Below are positions 51,136-60,669 of a stretch of DNA of 64,000 nt, in pieces. Made by a program: the position numbers and the translations under genes. Under the pieces are notes generated by a model, which was given only the letters and a program-made list of their open reading frames with translations, did no database searches and was not told the origin of the DNA. The stretch spans positions 558,001 through 622,000 of the forward strand of contig NZ_CP048834.1 of the NCBI RefSeq assembly GCF_012971745.1, in the 5' to 3' direction. How positions within the stretch are numbered: the stretch's first letter is position 1; each line of letters begins with the position of its first letter. Origin of the DNA: Starkeya sp. ORNL1. GTDB taxonomy: Bacteria; Pseudomonadota; Alphaproteobacteria; Rhizobiales; Xanthobacteraceae.

Positions 51136-51580
51136 TCCGGTCTTTCCTGGGCTCTTCGTTCGGCTCGGCAGATTCTTCATTCCGGCTCGACAGATGGGCC
51201 GGACCCGTTCAGGGCATGGCAATGAACTTCGAGACGTCGTAGCGGAAGCTGCGCCGCCCGCTTCACGTTCCGTCGAACTCGCTCATCGCCGTCGAGCCCA
51301 CAAGATAGTCATCCTGCTGCGCCGCGTCATCACCGCCCGGCCGGCGAATCTCATCCCGGACGCCGGAAGACCGGCTTGCGCCCCATTAAGCACGATGCTA
51401 GGAACAGAACAAGAACGATCTTGATCGCCGTTTTCCGTCGCGCGCGCGGGCTCTCGTTGCCCGTGGTGCGGCCGGCGAAGTTGGGTGTGGAAAAGGACGC
51501 TGCGGCGGGTCTCGCGCCGGTCGTGGTCGTCTAGGATGGCGGCTCTTGTGGCGCATGGCGCCGACGGTTTGGAGGACGAG
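51136..51580. other. Divergent intergenic region, uvrA / ssb
   Basis: About 445 bases between divergent repair genes. It contains the GAAC-N7-GAAC repeat at 51402-51416. Other parts show no ORF or RNA gene that I can support. Confidence 0.5.
51402..51416. promoter_or_regulatory. LexA (SOS) box between uvrA and ssb
   Basis: The bases read GAAC, seven bases, GAAC: the alphaproteobacterial LexA operator core in its complementary orientation. It stands between uvrA and ssb, both classical SOS genes, and could control both. Confidence 0.75.
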
Positions 51581-52135
51581 ATGGCGGGCAGCGTCAACAA
51601 GGTGATACTGGTCGGTAATCTCGGCCGCGATCCGGAAGTGCGGACCTTCCAGAATGGTGGGCGGGTGTGCAATCTGCGCATCGCCACGTCCGAGACCTGG
51701 AAGGACAAGGCGTCGGGCGAGCGGCGCGAGCGCACCGAATGGCACAGCGTGGTGATCTTCAACGAGAACCTGCTGCGCATCGCCGAGCAGTATCTGCGCA
51801 AGGGCACCAAGGTCTATATCGAGGGCCAGCTTGAGACCCGCAAGGCGACCGACCAGTCCGGCGGCGAGCGCTATTTCACCGAAGTCGTGCTGCGCCAGTT
51901 CCGCGGCGAACTGACCATCCTCGACAGCAAGGGCGGCAGTTCGGAGTCCGGTGACGACTATTCCAGCGGCGGCGATTTCGGCTCGTCGGGCAGCGGCTTC
52001 GGCGGCGGCTCCTCAGGGGGAGGGCGCTCCTCCGGCGGCGAACGCAAGCCCGCGGCGGCCGTCAGCGGTGGTGGCGGCTCACGCTTCGGCGGTGGAAGCA
52101 GCGGCGGCGACCTGGATGACGAGATCCCGTTCTGA
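51581..52135 (+). CDS. ssb: Single-stranded DNA-binding protein
   Basis: A 184-residue SSB. The OB-fold covers about 1-115 ([47 protein letters not shown]). A Gly/Ser-rich linker (about 118-175) is followed by the acidic tip DDEIPF that recruits repair proteins. GGAGG five bases before the ATG decides the start against an upstream shadow. Divergent from uvrA with a LexA box between; convergent with marC across a palindromic repeat. Confidence 0.97.
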   Translation: MAGSVNKVILVGNLGRDPEVRTFQNGGRVCNLRIATSETWKDKASGERRERTEWHSVVIFNENLLRIAEQYLRKGTKVYIEGQLETRKATDQSGGERYFTEVVLRQFRGELTILDSKGGSSESGDDYSSGGDFGSSGSGFGGGSSGGGRSSGGERKPAAAVSGGGGSRFGGGSSGGDLDDEIPF

Positions 52136-52191
52136 GCGGTTTGTTCCAAAGGGCGACGCCCTCCCGAGGCCGGCCTCAGGACAAGCCACGT

Positions 52192-52232
52192 CATCCTGAG
52201 GTGCTCGGGCGCAGCCCGAGCCTCGAAGGATG
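52192..52232 (-). repeat. REP-like palindrome family B, copy 3
   Basis: CATCCTGAGGTGCTCGGGCG through CAGCCCGAGCCTCGAAGGATG, the same family as 48100-48199 with a changed inner stem that still pairs (GCTCGGGC/GCCCGAGC). It lies between convergent ssb and marC. Confidence 0.85.
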
Positions 52233-52263
52233 TTGAAGCAGAAGACGGTCATCGGGTGCGTCG

Positions 52264-52893
52264 TTATCCGGTCAGAAACGCCGCGCGTATCCCGTCCATG
52301 ACGAACTGCACCGCCAGCGCGGTCAGCACCACGCCGAGCAGGCGAGTGAGGATGGCGTTGCCGGTAACGCCGAGCAGGCGGTTCATGCGCTCGGCAGCGA
52401 GATAGACGGCAAGGCACGCGGCCACCACCAAGGCGGTGATGACGAACAGCCCGGCGAGCCGCGTCGGATCGCCCTTGGCCTCGCCGGCCAGCAGCATCAT
52501 CGCGGTGATGGCGCCAGGCCCCGCCATCAGCGGAATGGCGAGCGGGAACACCGAGAGGTGGTGGAGATGGTGCTCGCGCATCATCGCCTCGGCGTTCTCG
52601 CTCTTGCGCTCGGTGCGCCGGCCAAACACCATCTCGAAGGAGATGGCGAACAGCAGCAGGCCACCGGCGATGCGGAAGGCGGGGAGGGTGATGCCGAGCG
52701 CCGCCAGGAGCGGCGCGCCGATGGCGCCGAACATCGCCAATATGCCGAGTGCGATGATCGAGGAACGCCACGCGACGCGGCGGCGCTCTTCCGTGGACAG
52801 GCCGCTCGTAACGGCCAGGAAGATCGGCGCGAGGCCGGGCGGGTCGAGCACGACCAGCATGGTCACCGCCGCCGAGACGAAATAGTCGAGCAT
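52264..52893 (-). CDS. MarC family membrane protein
   Basis: A 209-residue protein with six hydrophobic segments of the MarC/UPF0056 family: VVLDPPGLAPIFLAVTSGLS in the first loop, then PAFRIAGGLLLFAISFEMVFG, SVFPLAIPLMAGPGAITAMM and VTGNAILTRLLGVVLTALAVQF. The family was once linked to multiple antibiotic resistance, but its function is unknown. The ATG at 52893 has AAGG seven bases upstream. It is divergent from gyrA. Confidence 0.9.
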   Translation of the reverse strand: MLDYFVSAAVTMLVVLDPPGLAPIFLAVTSGLSTEERRRVAWRSSIIALGILAMFGAIGAPLLAALGITLPAFRIAGGLLLFAISFEMVFGRRTERKSENAEAMMREHHLHHLSVFPLAIPLMAGPGAITAMMLLAGEAKGDPTRLAGLFVITALVVAACLAVYLAAERMNRLLGVTGNAILTRLLGVVLTALAVQFVMDGIRAAFLTG

Positions 52894-53248
52894 GGTCGCG
52901 CCTTCGGATGGTCCGCCGCTTCCCAACGGTCCTGGATCGAGCACCTGATGGTAAGCGTTATGCGCGGGAGAAATATACCGCTGATATCAATTGCGGATCG
53001 GGCGGAAAGCATCGGTGCGATGTCTGCAACCACCGGGTCGGCCACGTCGCGGGAACACGCTTTTTGGATGGTAATATAAGGCCGTTTCGCCACGCTTCCG
53101 CCACGTTCCGACGAAGCCGTCAAAACATTCTCATAACATATTGATTTAACAGGACTTCTTGAACCCTCGAAACGACCCCTGCGCTGGCGTGCCGTGGCGG
53201 AATCGGCTAGAGAGAGCCGACGTTTCGTAGCTTTGGAAAGTACCCTCC
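52894..53248. other. Divergent intergenic region, marC / gyrA
   Basis: About 355 bases. The part nearest gyrA (53100-53165) is AT-richer (ACATATTGATTTAACAGG) and probably holds the gyrA promoter. A tRNA-like run at 53186-53270 was examined and rejected. No further element is recognised. Confidence 0.4.
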
Positions 53249-56020
53249 GTGTCCGAATCCGACGCCAGCAATCCAGGGGAAGGTGGTCCCTCGGACATCC
53301 GGCCTGTCTCGATCACCGACGAGCTGTCGCGCAGCTATCTCGATTACGCCATGAGCGTGATCGTCTCGCGCGCGCTGCCCGACGTGCGCGACGGTCTCAA
53401 GCCGGTGCACCGGCGCATCCTGTTCTCGATGCGCGAGAACAACTACACGCCTGACCGCGCCTACAACAAATCCGCCCGCGTCACCGGCGACACGATGGGT
53501 AAGTACCATCCGCACGGCAACCAGGCGATCTATGACGCGCTGGTGCGTCTCGCGCAGGAATTCTCCATGCGCCTGCCGCTGATCGACGGCCAGGGCAATT
53601 TCGGCTCGGTGGATGGCGATCCGCCGGCGGCCGAACGCTACACCGAGGTGCGGCTGGCGCGTCCGGCCATGGCGCTGCTCGACGACCTCGACAAGGACAC
53701 GGTCGACTTCCAGGACAATTATGACGGGCGCGAGCAGGAGCCGACCGTGCTCCCCGCCCGCTTCCCGAACCTGCTGGTCAATGGCGCCGGCGGCATCGCG
53801 GTGGGCATGGCCACCAATATCCCGCCGCACAATCTCGGCGAGGTGGTCGATGCCTGCATTGCCCTGATCGACGAGCCGGACATGGAGATCGAGCGGCTGC
53901 TCGACCTCATCCCCGGCCCGGATTTCCCGACCGGCGCCCTGATCCTCGGCCGCAGCGGCATCCGCCAAGCATACCTCACCGGCCGCGGCTCGGTCGTCAT
54001 GCGCGCGCGCGCTACCATCGAGACGACGCGGCGCGAGCGCGAAGCCATCATCATCACCGAGATTCCCTATCAGGTGAACAAGGCGACGATGATCGAGCGC
54101 ATGGCCGAGCTGGTGCGCGAAAAGCGCCTCGAAGGCATCGCCGAGATTCGCGACGAGAGCTCGCGCGAGGGGATGCGCGTCGTCATCGAGATCAAGCGCG
54201 ACGCGCAGGCTGACGTCGTGCTGAACAATCTCTACCGCATGACGGCGCTGCAGACCTCGTTCGGCGCCAATATGGTGGCGCTGAACGGCGGCAAGCCGGC
54301 GCTGATGACGCTGCACGACCTGCTGACCGCCTTCGTCGCCTTCCGCGAGGAGGTGATTAGCCGGCGGACGAAATTCCTGCTGCGCAAGGCGCGCGACCGG
54401 GCCCACGTGCTGGTCGGCCTCGCCATCGCAGTGGCGAACATCGATGAGGTGATCCGCACCATCCGCACCTCGCCGGACCCGGCGACCGCGCGCGATTTGC
54501 TGATGGCGCGGCATTGGCCGGCCCATGACGTCGCGCCGCTGATCGTGCTGATCGACGATCCGCGCCACCGCATCGCCGAGGACGGCACCTATCGGCTTTC
54601 CGCGGAACAGGCGCGGGCGATCCTCGATCTGCGCCTGCAGCGCCTCACCGCGCTCGGGCGCGACGAGATCGCCGACGAACTCGACAAGATCGCGGTGGAG
54701 ATCCGCGAATATCTGGAGATCCTGGCCAGCCGGGCGCGCATCCGCAGCATCGTCAAGGACGAACTGCTTGCGGTGAAGACCGATTTCAATACCCCGCGCC
54801 GTACCGAGATCGTCGAGGCCGAAGGCGATTTCGAGGACGAAGACCTCATCGCTCGCGAGGATATGGTCGTCACCGTCTCGCACGCCGGCTATGTGAAGCG
54901 CGTGCCGCTCTCGACCTATCGGGCGCAGCGCCGCGGCGGCAAGGGCCGTGCGGCGATGCAGACCCGCGACGAGGATTTCGTTACCCGGCTGTTCGTCGCC
55001 TCGACGCACGCCCCGGTGCTGTTCTTCTCGTCCAAGGGGCAGGTCTACAAGCTGAAGGTGTGGCGCCTGCCCATCGCCGCGCCGCAGGCGCGCGGCAAGG
55101 CGCTGGTCAACATCCTGCCGCTCGATGCAGACGAGCGCATCACCTCGATCATGGCGCTGCCGGACGAGGAGGTGTGGAGCGGGCTGCAGATCATGTTCGC
55201 CACCACCGGCGGCACGGTGCGGCGCAACGAGCTGTCCGACTTCACCAATGTGAACCGCAACGGCAAGATCGCGATGAAGCTGGAGGAGGGCGAGGCAATC
55301 GCCGACGTCCAGCTCTGCAGCACCGCCGACGATGTCTTGCTGACCACGGCCCATGGCCAGTGCATCCGCTTCCCGACCACCGAAGTGCGCGTGTTCAAGG
55401 GACGCGATTCCATGGGCGTGCGCGGCATCGCGCTGGAAGGCGACGACCGGGTGATCGCGATGTCGATCATCCGCCATGTCGAGGCCAACTCCGAGGAGCG
55501 CGCCGGCTACATCAAGATGGCCAATGCCGTGCGCCGCAGCCAGAGCGGCGCGGAGAACGGTGTCGAAGAGGTCATCGAGACGGATACGGAAGAAGAGGGC
55601 GGGGCCGAGGGCGGCGGCTTGTCGGCGTCGATCGACCAGGCGCGCTATGTCGAGATGGGCGCGGCCGAGCAGTTCATCCTCACCCTCTCGGAGAATGGCT
55701 ACGGCAAGCGGTCTTCGTCCTTCGAGTACCGCATCACCCGTCGTGGCGGCAAAGGCATCGTCGCCATGGCGGTGAATGACCGCAACGGGCCGCTGGTGGC
55801 GTCCTTCCCGGTGGAGGAGAGCGACCAGATCATGCTGGTGACCGACGGCGGCCAGCTCATACGCTGCCCGGTGAACGGCATCCGCATTGTCGGGCGCGGC
55901 AGCCAGGGTGTCATCGTCTTCGATACCGCCGACGACGAGAAGGTGGTCTCGGTCGAACGCGTTACCGAGGAAGAAGACTCCGAGGCTGGCGAAGCGGCGG
56001 ACGAGGCCGCGCCGGAGTAA
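53249..56020 (+). CDS. gyrA: DNA gyrase subunit A
   Basis: A 923-residue A subunit of DNA gyrase, which with GyrB introduces negative supercoils. The catalytic tyrosine is Y131 (AERYTEVR) and HPHG is 87-90. The GyrA box QRRGGKG is complete in the C-terminal beta-pinwheel (about 556-562). An acidic insertion ([13 protein letters not shown]) lies between blades and an acidic tail ends [14 protein letters not shown]. At the quinolone-contact Ser83 position of E. coli there is Gln92, and the Asp82 position is Asn91; the Asp87 equivalent (D96) is kept. Start is GTG at 53249. It is followed by the pstB-like gene. Confidence 0.97.
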   Translation: MSESDASNPGEGGPSDIRPVSITDELSRSYLDYAMSVIVSRALPDVRDGLKPVHRRILFSMRENNYTPDRAYNKSARVTGDTMGKYHPHGNQAIYDALVRLAQEFSMRLPLIDGQGNFGSVDGDPPAAERYTEVRLARPAMALLDDLDKDTVDFQDNYDGREQEPTVLPARFPNLLVNGAGGIAVGMATNIPPHNLGEVVDACIALIDEPDMEIERLLDLIPGPDFPTGALILGRSGIRQAYLTGRGSVVMRARATIETTRREREAIIITEIPYQVNKATMIERMAELVREKRLEGIAEIRDESSREGMRVVIEIKRDAQADVVLNNLYRMTALQTSFGANMVALNGGKPALMTLHDLLTAFVAFREEVISRRTKFLLRKARDRAHVLVGLAIAVANIDEVIRTIRTSPDPATARDLLMARHWPAHDVAPLIVLIDDPRHRIAEDGTYRLSAEQARAILDLRLQRLTALGRDEIADELDKIAVEIREYLEILASRARIRSIVKDELLAVKTDFNTPRRTEIVEAEGDFEDEDLIAREDMVVTVSHAGYVKRVPLSTYRAQRRGGKGRAAMQTRDEDFVTRLFVASTHAPVLFFSSKGQVYKLKVWRLPIAAPQARGKALVNILPLDADERITSIMALPDEEVWSGLQIMFATTGGTVRRNELSDFTNVNRNGKIAMKLEEGEAIADVQLCSTADDVLLTTAHGQCIRFPTTEVRVFKGRDSMGVRGIALEGDDRVIAMSIIRHVEANSEERAGYIKMANAVRRSQSGAENGVEEVIETDTEEEGGAEGGGLSASIDQARYVEMGAAEQFILTLSENGYGKRSSSFEYRITRRGGKGIVAMAVNDRNGPLVASFPVEESDQIMLVTDGGQLIRCPVNGIRIVGRGSQGVIVFDTADDEKVVSVERVTEEEDSEAGEAADEAAPE

Positions 56021-56115
56021 GCGGCGCGGCCCACATGCTGCAACTTTAATTTGTAGCGCGACGGAACCCGGAGGCGGCCAATCGGTTTGGCCGTCCGTAA
56101 CGGGGACGTTGTCCG

Positions 56116-56958
56116 ATGCCGACCGTGCTCAATACCACCGTGCCAAAGGTGCCTTTGTGGGGTCACGCCGGCGCGCGCCTGCCTTTGCTGGACGACGAGG
56201 CGGCCGCGATCAAGCTGGCCGTGTCGCACCTCACCTTTCGCTATGGGCAATTCACGGCGCTGAAGGGCGTCAGCGTACCCATCGCCGCCAACAAGGTCAC
56301 CGCCTTCATCGGCCCGTCCGGCTGCGGGAAATCCACGCTTTTGCGCGCGCTCAACCGCATGCACGACCTCTATCCGGACCAGCAGGTCGAGGGCGAGGTC
56401 TGGATGGGCGGCGAGAACATTCTCGATCCGTCGGTCGACGTGCTCACGCTACGCCGGCGCATCGGCATGGTGATGCAGCGGCCCACCCCGTTCCCGATGT
56501 CGATCTACGACAATGTGGCGTTCGGCATGCGCCTGAATGAGGAACTCGACCACTCGGAGCTGGATGAACGCGTCGAGATGGCGCTGCGCCGTGCCGTGCT
56601 CTGGGATGAGGTGCGCAACATTCTGCGCCGGAGCGCGCTCAGCCTCTCCGGCGGCCAGCAGCAGCGCCTGTGCATCGCCCGGACCATAGCGGTCAGGCCG
56701 GAGGTGATCCTGCTCGACGAACCGTGTTCGGCGCTCGATCCGATCTCCACGGCGCGGGTGGAGGAGACCGTCGAGGAGCTGAAGAGCGACAGCACGGTGG
56801 TGATCGTCACCCACAACATGCAGCAGGCGGCGCGGATTTCCGACTACACCGCCTTCCTGTATCTGGGCGAACTGGTGGAGTTCGGCCCCACCGGGCGGAT
56901 CTTCGCCAATCCGCGCGACGCCCGTACCGATCGCTACGTCACCGGCCGGATGGGGTAG
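56116..56958 (+). CDS. pstB: Phosphate ABC transporter ATP-binding protein (PstB-like), orphan
   Basis: A 280-residue ABC ATPase with all motifs: Walker [10 protein letters not shown] (66-74), Q-loop in [17 protein letters not shown], signature [14 protein letters not shown], Walker [16 protein letters not shown] and H-loop [13 protein letters not shown]. The wording is PstB, down to [10 protein letters not shown] and the C-terminal [13 protein letters not shown]. It carries a 30-residue N-terminal extension. No pstS, pstC, pstA or phoU is adjacent, so it either serves a distant transporter or has diverged. No Pho box is seen upstream. It is followed by repeat family A copy 3. Confidence 0.85.
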   Translation: MPTVLNTTVPKVPLWGHAGARLPLLDDEAAAIKLAVSHLTFRYGQFTALKGVSVPIAANKVTAFIGPSGCGKSTLLRALNRMHDLYPDQQVEGEVWMGGENILDPSVDVLTLRRRIGMVMQRPTPFPMSIYDNVAFGMRLNEELDHSELDERVEMALRRAVLWDEVRNILRRSALSLSGGQQQRLCIARTIAVRPEVILLDEPCSALDPISTARVEETVEELKSDSTVVIVTHNMQQAARISDYTAFLYLGELVEFGPTGRIFANPRDARTDRYVTGRMG

Positions 56959-57073
56959 AGCATCTCCCCATCAGATGGAATCATCCGATCGAAGAGGAGT
57001 TGCTCCAGCGTATTGAATCTAGAGCACTCATCTGTCGTTCGGATGTTTCCAACCGAATGGAAAGGGCTCTAGA
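56956..57073 (+). repeat. Dispersed repeat family A, copy 3
   Basis: An element of about 118 bases from TAGAGCATCTCC to GGGCTCTAGA, in the same orientation as copy 1. It contains CAGATGGAATCATCCGATC, the core GCTCCAGCGTATTGAATCTAGAGC and a TTCGGATG/CCGAATGG pair. It lies between the convergent pstB-like gene and threonine aldolase; its first bases overlap the end of the pstB-like gene, including the stop. Confidence 0.75.
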
Positions 57074-57078
57074 GGCGG

Positions 57079-58125
57079 TCAGGCGCGCCCGTCAAGAATA
57101 CCGGCCACCACGGCGCCGGCCTTTTCGCAATCGGCGCGGCTGACGTCGAGATGCGTCACCATGCGCAGCATGCGCGGGCCGAAGGCGAGCAGCAGCACGC
57201 CCTGCTGCCTGGCGCGGGCGATCACCTCGGCATCGGGCGGCGCCTCTGGGCGGGTACGGAACACCACGATGTTGCTCTGGACGGTCGCGAGGTCGAAATC
57301 GGCGTTGCGGGCGCCGCTAATGTGCTCGCCGATCAGCCGCGCATTGGCGTGGTCCTCGGCCAGGCGCTCCATGTGGTGGTCGAGTGCATAGAGTCCGGCG
57401 CCGGCCAGGATGCCGGCCTGGCGCATGGCGCCGCCGAACAGCCGCCGCTGCCGGCGCGCAGCCACCATGTCCTCGCTGTTGCCGGCGATGACACTGCCGA
57501 CCGGACAACCCAGCCCCTTGGAAAGCGCGATGCTGGCCATGCGAAACGGCGCCGCCAGCTCGCGCGGGGTCTTGCCGGTCGCTACCGCCGCATTGAACAG
57601 CCGGGCGCCGTCGAGATAGGTGGTCATGCCGAGCTCGCCGGCCGTGACGCACACGTCTTCGACCAGTGTTTGTGGGAACACCACGCCGCCGCCGCGATTA
57701 TGAGTGTTCTCGATCACCACCAGCGTGGTCGCCGGAAACACCATGTGGCCGCGCGGCTTGAAGGCGCCGCGCAGTTCGTCCGCGGTAAAGATGCCACTGG
57801 TGCCGAGCGCGATGATCTGCACGCCGGCATTGGCCGAGGCGCCGCCCGCCTCGTGCCAGAGCAGGTGGGCCTCACCACCGGTGATGACCTCCTCGCCCGG
57901 CCGGGTCAGCACCTTCACGGCGATCTGGTTGGCCATGGTGCCGCTCGGCACGAACACCGCGGCCTCTTTGCCGAGCAACTCGGCGATGCGGGCCTCCAGC
58001 GCATTGACCGAGACGTCCTCGCCATATTGGTCGTCGCCGACCGGAGCGTTGGCCATGGCCTGGCGCATGGCGTCGGTCGGGCGGGTGAGGGTGTCGGAAC
58101 GCAGATCGATCAGACGGTCGGCCAC
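57079..58125 (-). CDS. ltaE: Low-specificity L-threonine aldolase
   Basis: A 348-residue PLP enzyme of the beta-eliminating-lyase fold that splits threonine to glycine and acetaldehyde. Marks: [48 protein letters not shown], the aspartate in [12 protein letters not shown] and the PLP lysine in [13 protein letters not shown]. With glyA and threonine dehydratase in the same window, threonine/glycine exchange is well served, though the genes are not clustered. Divergent from the deleted hydrolase gene. Confidence 0.93.
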   Translation of the reverse strand: MADRLIDLRSDTLTRPTDAMRQAMANAPVGDDQYGEDVSVNALEARIAELLGKEAAVFVPSGTMANQIAVKVLTRPGEEVITGGEAHLLWHEAGGASANAGVQIIALGTSGIFTADELRGAFKPRGHMVFPATTLVVIENTHNRGGGVVFPQTLVEDVCVTAGELGMTTYLDGARLFNAAVATGKTPRELAAPFRMASIALSKGLGCPVGSVIAGNSEDMVAARRQRRLFGGAMRQAGILAGAGLYALDHHMERLAEDHANARLIGEHISGARNADFDLATVQSNIVVFRTRPEAPPDAEVIARARQQGVLLLAFGPRMLRMVTHLDVSRADCEKAGAVVAGILDGRA

Positions 58126-58273
58126 GGGCGCTTCCTCGGCTTGTGGGACGGCGCCGTTCTAGCGGTACGGAGCCGGCGCGCCAATCGCCGTCCGCCGATT
58201 GTCATGGCGAGCAGCGATATTGCGAGGAATCGCGGTCGTGGCTAACGCATGGGCATGTCCATGGAGCGGCGAA

Positions 58274-58750
58274 ATGCGGTTACTCCTCTGTCTGGTGCTG
58301 CTGGCCGGCATGTTCGCGACATCGGCAGGCGCGACCGACGCCGTCGGCTTCCGCCGCCTGCGCATAAATGATCCGGTCCGGCCGCTCGGTGCCGTGATCG
58401 CGCTCGATCTCGGCTTGGCCCGCGGCTTCGATCCCGACAGCCTTGCCCATTTCACCGTTCCGGTGCTGGTGATCGCCGCCGGCAATTCGGGCGAGAATAT
58501 CCCGGCAGCAATGGAATCCGGCTACCTCGCCGCGCATTTGCCGAAATCGACGACGCGCTTCGTCACCGCTTCCCGCGCCGCGCATTTCAGCTTCCTGCCG
58601 CTCTGCAAGCCGGGCGCTGTCGCGCTGCTGGAGACCGACAAGCCCGGCGACGGCATGGTCTGCCGTGACGGCGAAGAGGGGCGCCGCGCTGGCGTGCACC
58701 AGGAGACCATTGCGGAGGTGATCCGCTTCCTCGCGGCGCCGCCGAATTAG
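58274..58750 (+). pseudogene. Alpha/beta hydrolase (predicted dienelactone-hydrolase family), internally deleted
   Basis: A 158-residue frame with a signal peptide (MRLLLCLVLLAGMFATSAGA) and the first strand of a secreted hydrolase (VGFRRLRINDP), which then jumps at about residue 34 into the C-terminal part (RPLGAVIALDLGLARGFDPDSL, FTVPVLVIAAG, SRAAHFSFLPLCKPG, VHQETIAEVIRFL). The roughly 140 residues holding the oxyanion region and nucleophile elbow (G-x-S-x-G) are missing, although the frame is open. The late histidine is kept. It can hardly be an active hydrolase. GGAG seven bases before 58274 supports the start. Confidence 0.7.
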
Positions 58751-58840
58751 AGCGCAGAAGCGGGCAAGCTTGCGCACAAGCCATTCCGCAGCTAACCCTT
58801 GCGCGCACACAAAGCAGCAGCCCGAGGCACGCCCGCAGGC

Positions 58841-59347
58841 ATGAGCGCACGCATCGCCTTCTATCCCGGCTCGTTCGATCCACCCACCAACGGCCATGTG
58901 GAGGTCGCGCGCGCGGCCGCGCGCCTCGCCGACCGGCTGGTGGTCGGGGTCGGGGTGCATCCCGGCAAGGCGCCGATCTTCAACGCGCCCGAGCGGCTCG
59001 ACATGCTGCGCGAGGTGTTCACCCCCGTCGCCGCCGAGGCCGGCGCCGCGCTCGACTGCGTGACCTTCGACGATCTGGTGGTCGACGCCGCCCGGCGCGA
59101 AGGCGCCAGGCTGCTGATCCGCGGGCTGCGCGACGGCACCGACCTTGACTACGAGATGCAGATGGCCGGCATGAATGCCGTGCTGGCTCCGGACGTGCAG
59201 ACCGTGTTCCTGCCGGCTTCCCCCATTGCCCGTCCCATCACTGCAACCCTTGTGCGGCAGATCGCGGCGATGGGAGGAGACGTTTCCGCATTCGTGCCGC
59301 CCGCGGTTCTCGTGCGGCTGCGCGAACGTTTCGGCCGCGGAACTTGA
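58841..59347 (+). CDS. coaD: Phosphopantetheine adenylyltransferase
   Basis: A 168-residue nucleotidyltransferase for the penultimate step of coenzyme A synthesis. The nucleotide-binding motif is [11 protein letters not shown] with H19; [19 protein letters not shown] is conserved, and PITATLVR replaces the usual ISS-type motif near the C-terminus. The ATG at 58841 gives the standard N-terminus. It begins the coaD-ppi-ppi-queA-tgt run. Confidence 0.95.
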   Translation: MSARIAFYPGSFDPPTNGHVEVARAAARLADRLVVGVGVHPGKAPIFNAPERLDMLREVFTPVAAEAGAALDCVTFDDLVVDAARREGARLLIRGLRDGTDLDYEMQMAGMNAVLAPDVQTVFLPASPIARPITATLVRQIAAMGGDVSAFVPPAVLVRLRERFGRGT

Positions 59348-59428
59348 TTGCCGGGTGATGCCTGATCGCCGCGCACTATCTGATCCGCTGCGGGCGAGGC
59401 GCCCGCGATCCGCTCAACGGAGTTTTCC

Positions 59429-59971
59429 ATGTTCCGACGCCTGATGACCGCCGCGACCCTGCTGCTCGCCCTCGCTCTGCCGGCGGCCGCACAGACCAAG
59501 AAGCCGGATCCGCAGAACACCATCATTATGCAGACGACCAAGGGCCCGGTCGTCATCGCGCTGCGCCCGGACATCGCGCCGAAGCATGCCGAGCGCATCA
59601 AGCAGCTCACCCGCGAGGGCTTCTATGACAATGTGCCGTTCCACCGCGTGATCGAGGGCTTCATGGCCCAGACCGGTGACGGCGAATTCGGCAACGGCAC
59701 CGGCGGCTCCAAGCATCCGGACCTGCCGGCCGAATTCTCCAAGGTGCCGTTCAAGCGCGGCACTCTGGGCATGGCGCGCGCGTCCTCCCCGGACAGCGCC
59801 AATTCGCAGTTCTTCATCTGCTTCGGCGACGCCTCGTTCCTGAACGGCCAGTACACCGTCATCGGCGAGGTGATCTCGGGCATGGAGAATGTCGACAAGA
59901 TCAAGCGTGGCGAGCCGGTGGTTAACCCCGACAAGATCGTGTCGATGAAGGTCCAGGCGGACGTGAAGTAA
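59429..59971 (+). CDS. ppiA: Periplasmic peptidyl-prolyl cis-trans isomerase (cyclophilin)
   Basis: A 180-residue cyclophilin with a signal peptide (cleavage near ALPAAAQ, residues 17-22), so it folds exported proteins. The core shows FYDNVPFHRVIEGFMAQTGDGEF, LGMARASSPDSANSQFFICFGDASFLNGQYTVIGEV. It is followed 36 bases later by a cytosolic paralogue, evidently a tandem duplicate. Confidence 0.93.
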   Translation: MFRRLMTAATLLLALALPAAAQTKKPDPQNTIIMQTTKGPVVIALRPDIAPKHAERIKQLTREGFYDNVPFHRVIEGFMAQTGDGEFGNGTGGSKHPDLPAEFSKVPFKRGTLGMARASSPDSANSQFFICFGDASFLNGQYTVIGEVISGMENVDKIKRGEPVVNPDKIVSMKVQADVK

Positions 59972-60007
59972 CGCCGCGGCGACCGACCTAAATCAAAGGA
60001 GAACAAG

Positions 60008-60463
60008 ATGAGCGATGCAGAGAACACGCTGGTGCTGGAGACCACGCAGGGCCCGGTGAAGATCAAGATGCGCCCGGACCTCGCTCCCGGCCACGTCGCC
60101 CGTATCACCACGCTGGTCAATGACGGCTTCTATGACGGGGTGGTGTTCCATCGCGTGATCGAGGGCTTCATGGCACAGACCGGCGATCCCACCGGCACCG
60201 GCCGCGGCGGCTCGGGCGTGAAGCTCAAGGCCGAGTTCAACAAGGGCCGCCACCAGCGCGGCACCGTCTCCATGGCCCGTGCGCAGGATCCGAACTCCGG
60301 CGACAGCCAGTTCTTCATCTGCTTCGGCGACGCCTCCTTCCTCGACGGCCAGTACACCGTTTGGGGCGAGGTGATCGAAGGCATGGAGAATGTCGACAAG
60401 ATCAAGCGCGGCGAGCCGGTGCAGAACCCCGACAAGATCGTCTCCGCCAAGATGGCGGCGTGA
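60008..60463 (+). CDS. ppiB: Cytoplasmic peptidyl-prolyl cis-trans isomerase (cyclophilin)
   Basis: A 151-residue cyclophilin without signal peptide: FYDGVVFHRVIEGFMAQTGDP, MARAQDPNSGDSQFFICFGDASFLDGQYTVWGEV. It is a paralogue of the preceding gene, and the pair is usual before queA in this order. AAAGGAG precedes the ATG. Confidence 0.94.
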   Translation: MSDAENTLVLETTQGPVKIKMRPDLAPGHVARITTLVNDGFYDGVVFHRVIEGFMAQTGDPTGTGRGGSGVKLKAEFNKGRHQRGTVSMARAQDPNSGDSQFFICFGDASFLDGQYTVWGEVIEGMENVDKIKRGEPVQNPDKIVSAKMAA

Positions 60464-60484
60464 TCGGAATCATAATTTAAGTCG

Positions 60485-60650
60485 TCATCCCGGAACGGCC
60501 GCCAGGCCGTATCCGGGATCGCGAACGAAATTGGTGGGGAGGGGAAGTCCATCCTTCCCAAATTCCCTCATGGCCGGGCTCGACCCGGCCATCCAGGAGG
60601 CCAGGCGCCGCGCCGGCGGTTCTGGATCCCCGGGTCAAGCCTGGGGATGA
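60485..60650. repeat. Composite of palindromic repeats between ppiB and queA
   Basis: Three palindromic units stand in a row: ATCCCGGAACGGC with GCCGTATCCGGGAT (60487-60519); ATGGCCGGG-CTCGA-CCCGGCCAT (60570-60592); ATCCCCGGG-TCAAGC-CTGGGGAT (60626-60649). The first two resemble dispersed palindromes common in Hyphomicrobiales and the second is kin to the element at 3585-3665. They may attenuate read-through from ppiB into queA. Confidence 0.75.
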
Positions 60651-60669
60651 GGGCTTACTGGAAATCTAG

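Noticed and set aside
53186..53270. Sequence resembling a tRNA-Leu/Ser (GCCGTGGCGGAATCGGCTAGAG with a later GTCCGAATCC)
   Set aside because: The D-arm-like start is striking and a 6-base acceptor-like pairing can be drawn, but no proper T-arm spacing or anticodon arm fits, and half of it lies within the gyrA coding start.
53207..55477. Open frame of 756 codons antisense to gyrA
   Set aside because: Same shadow effect; low-complexity His/Arg/Asp-rich translation opposite a conserved gene.
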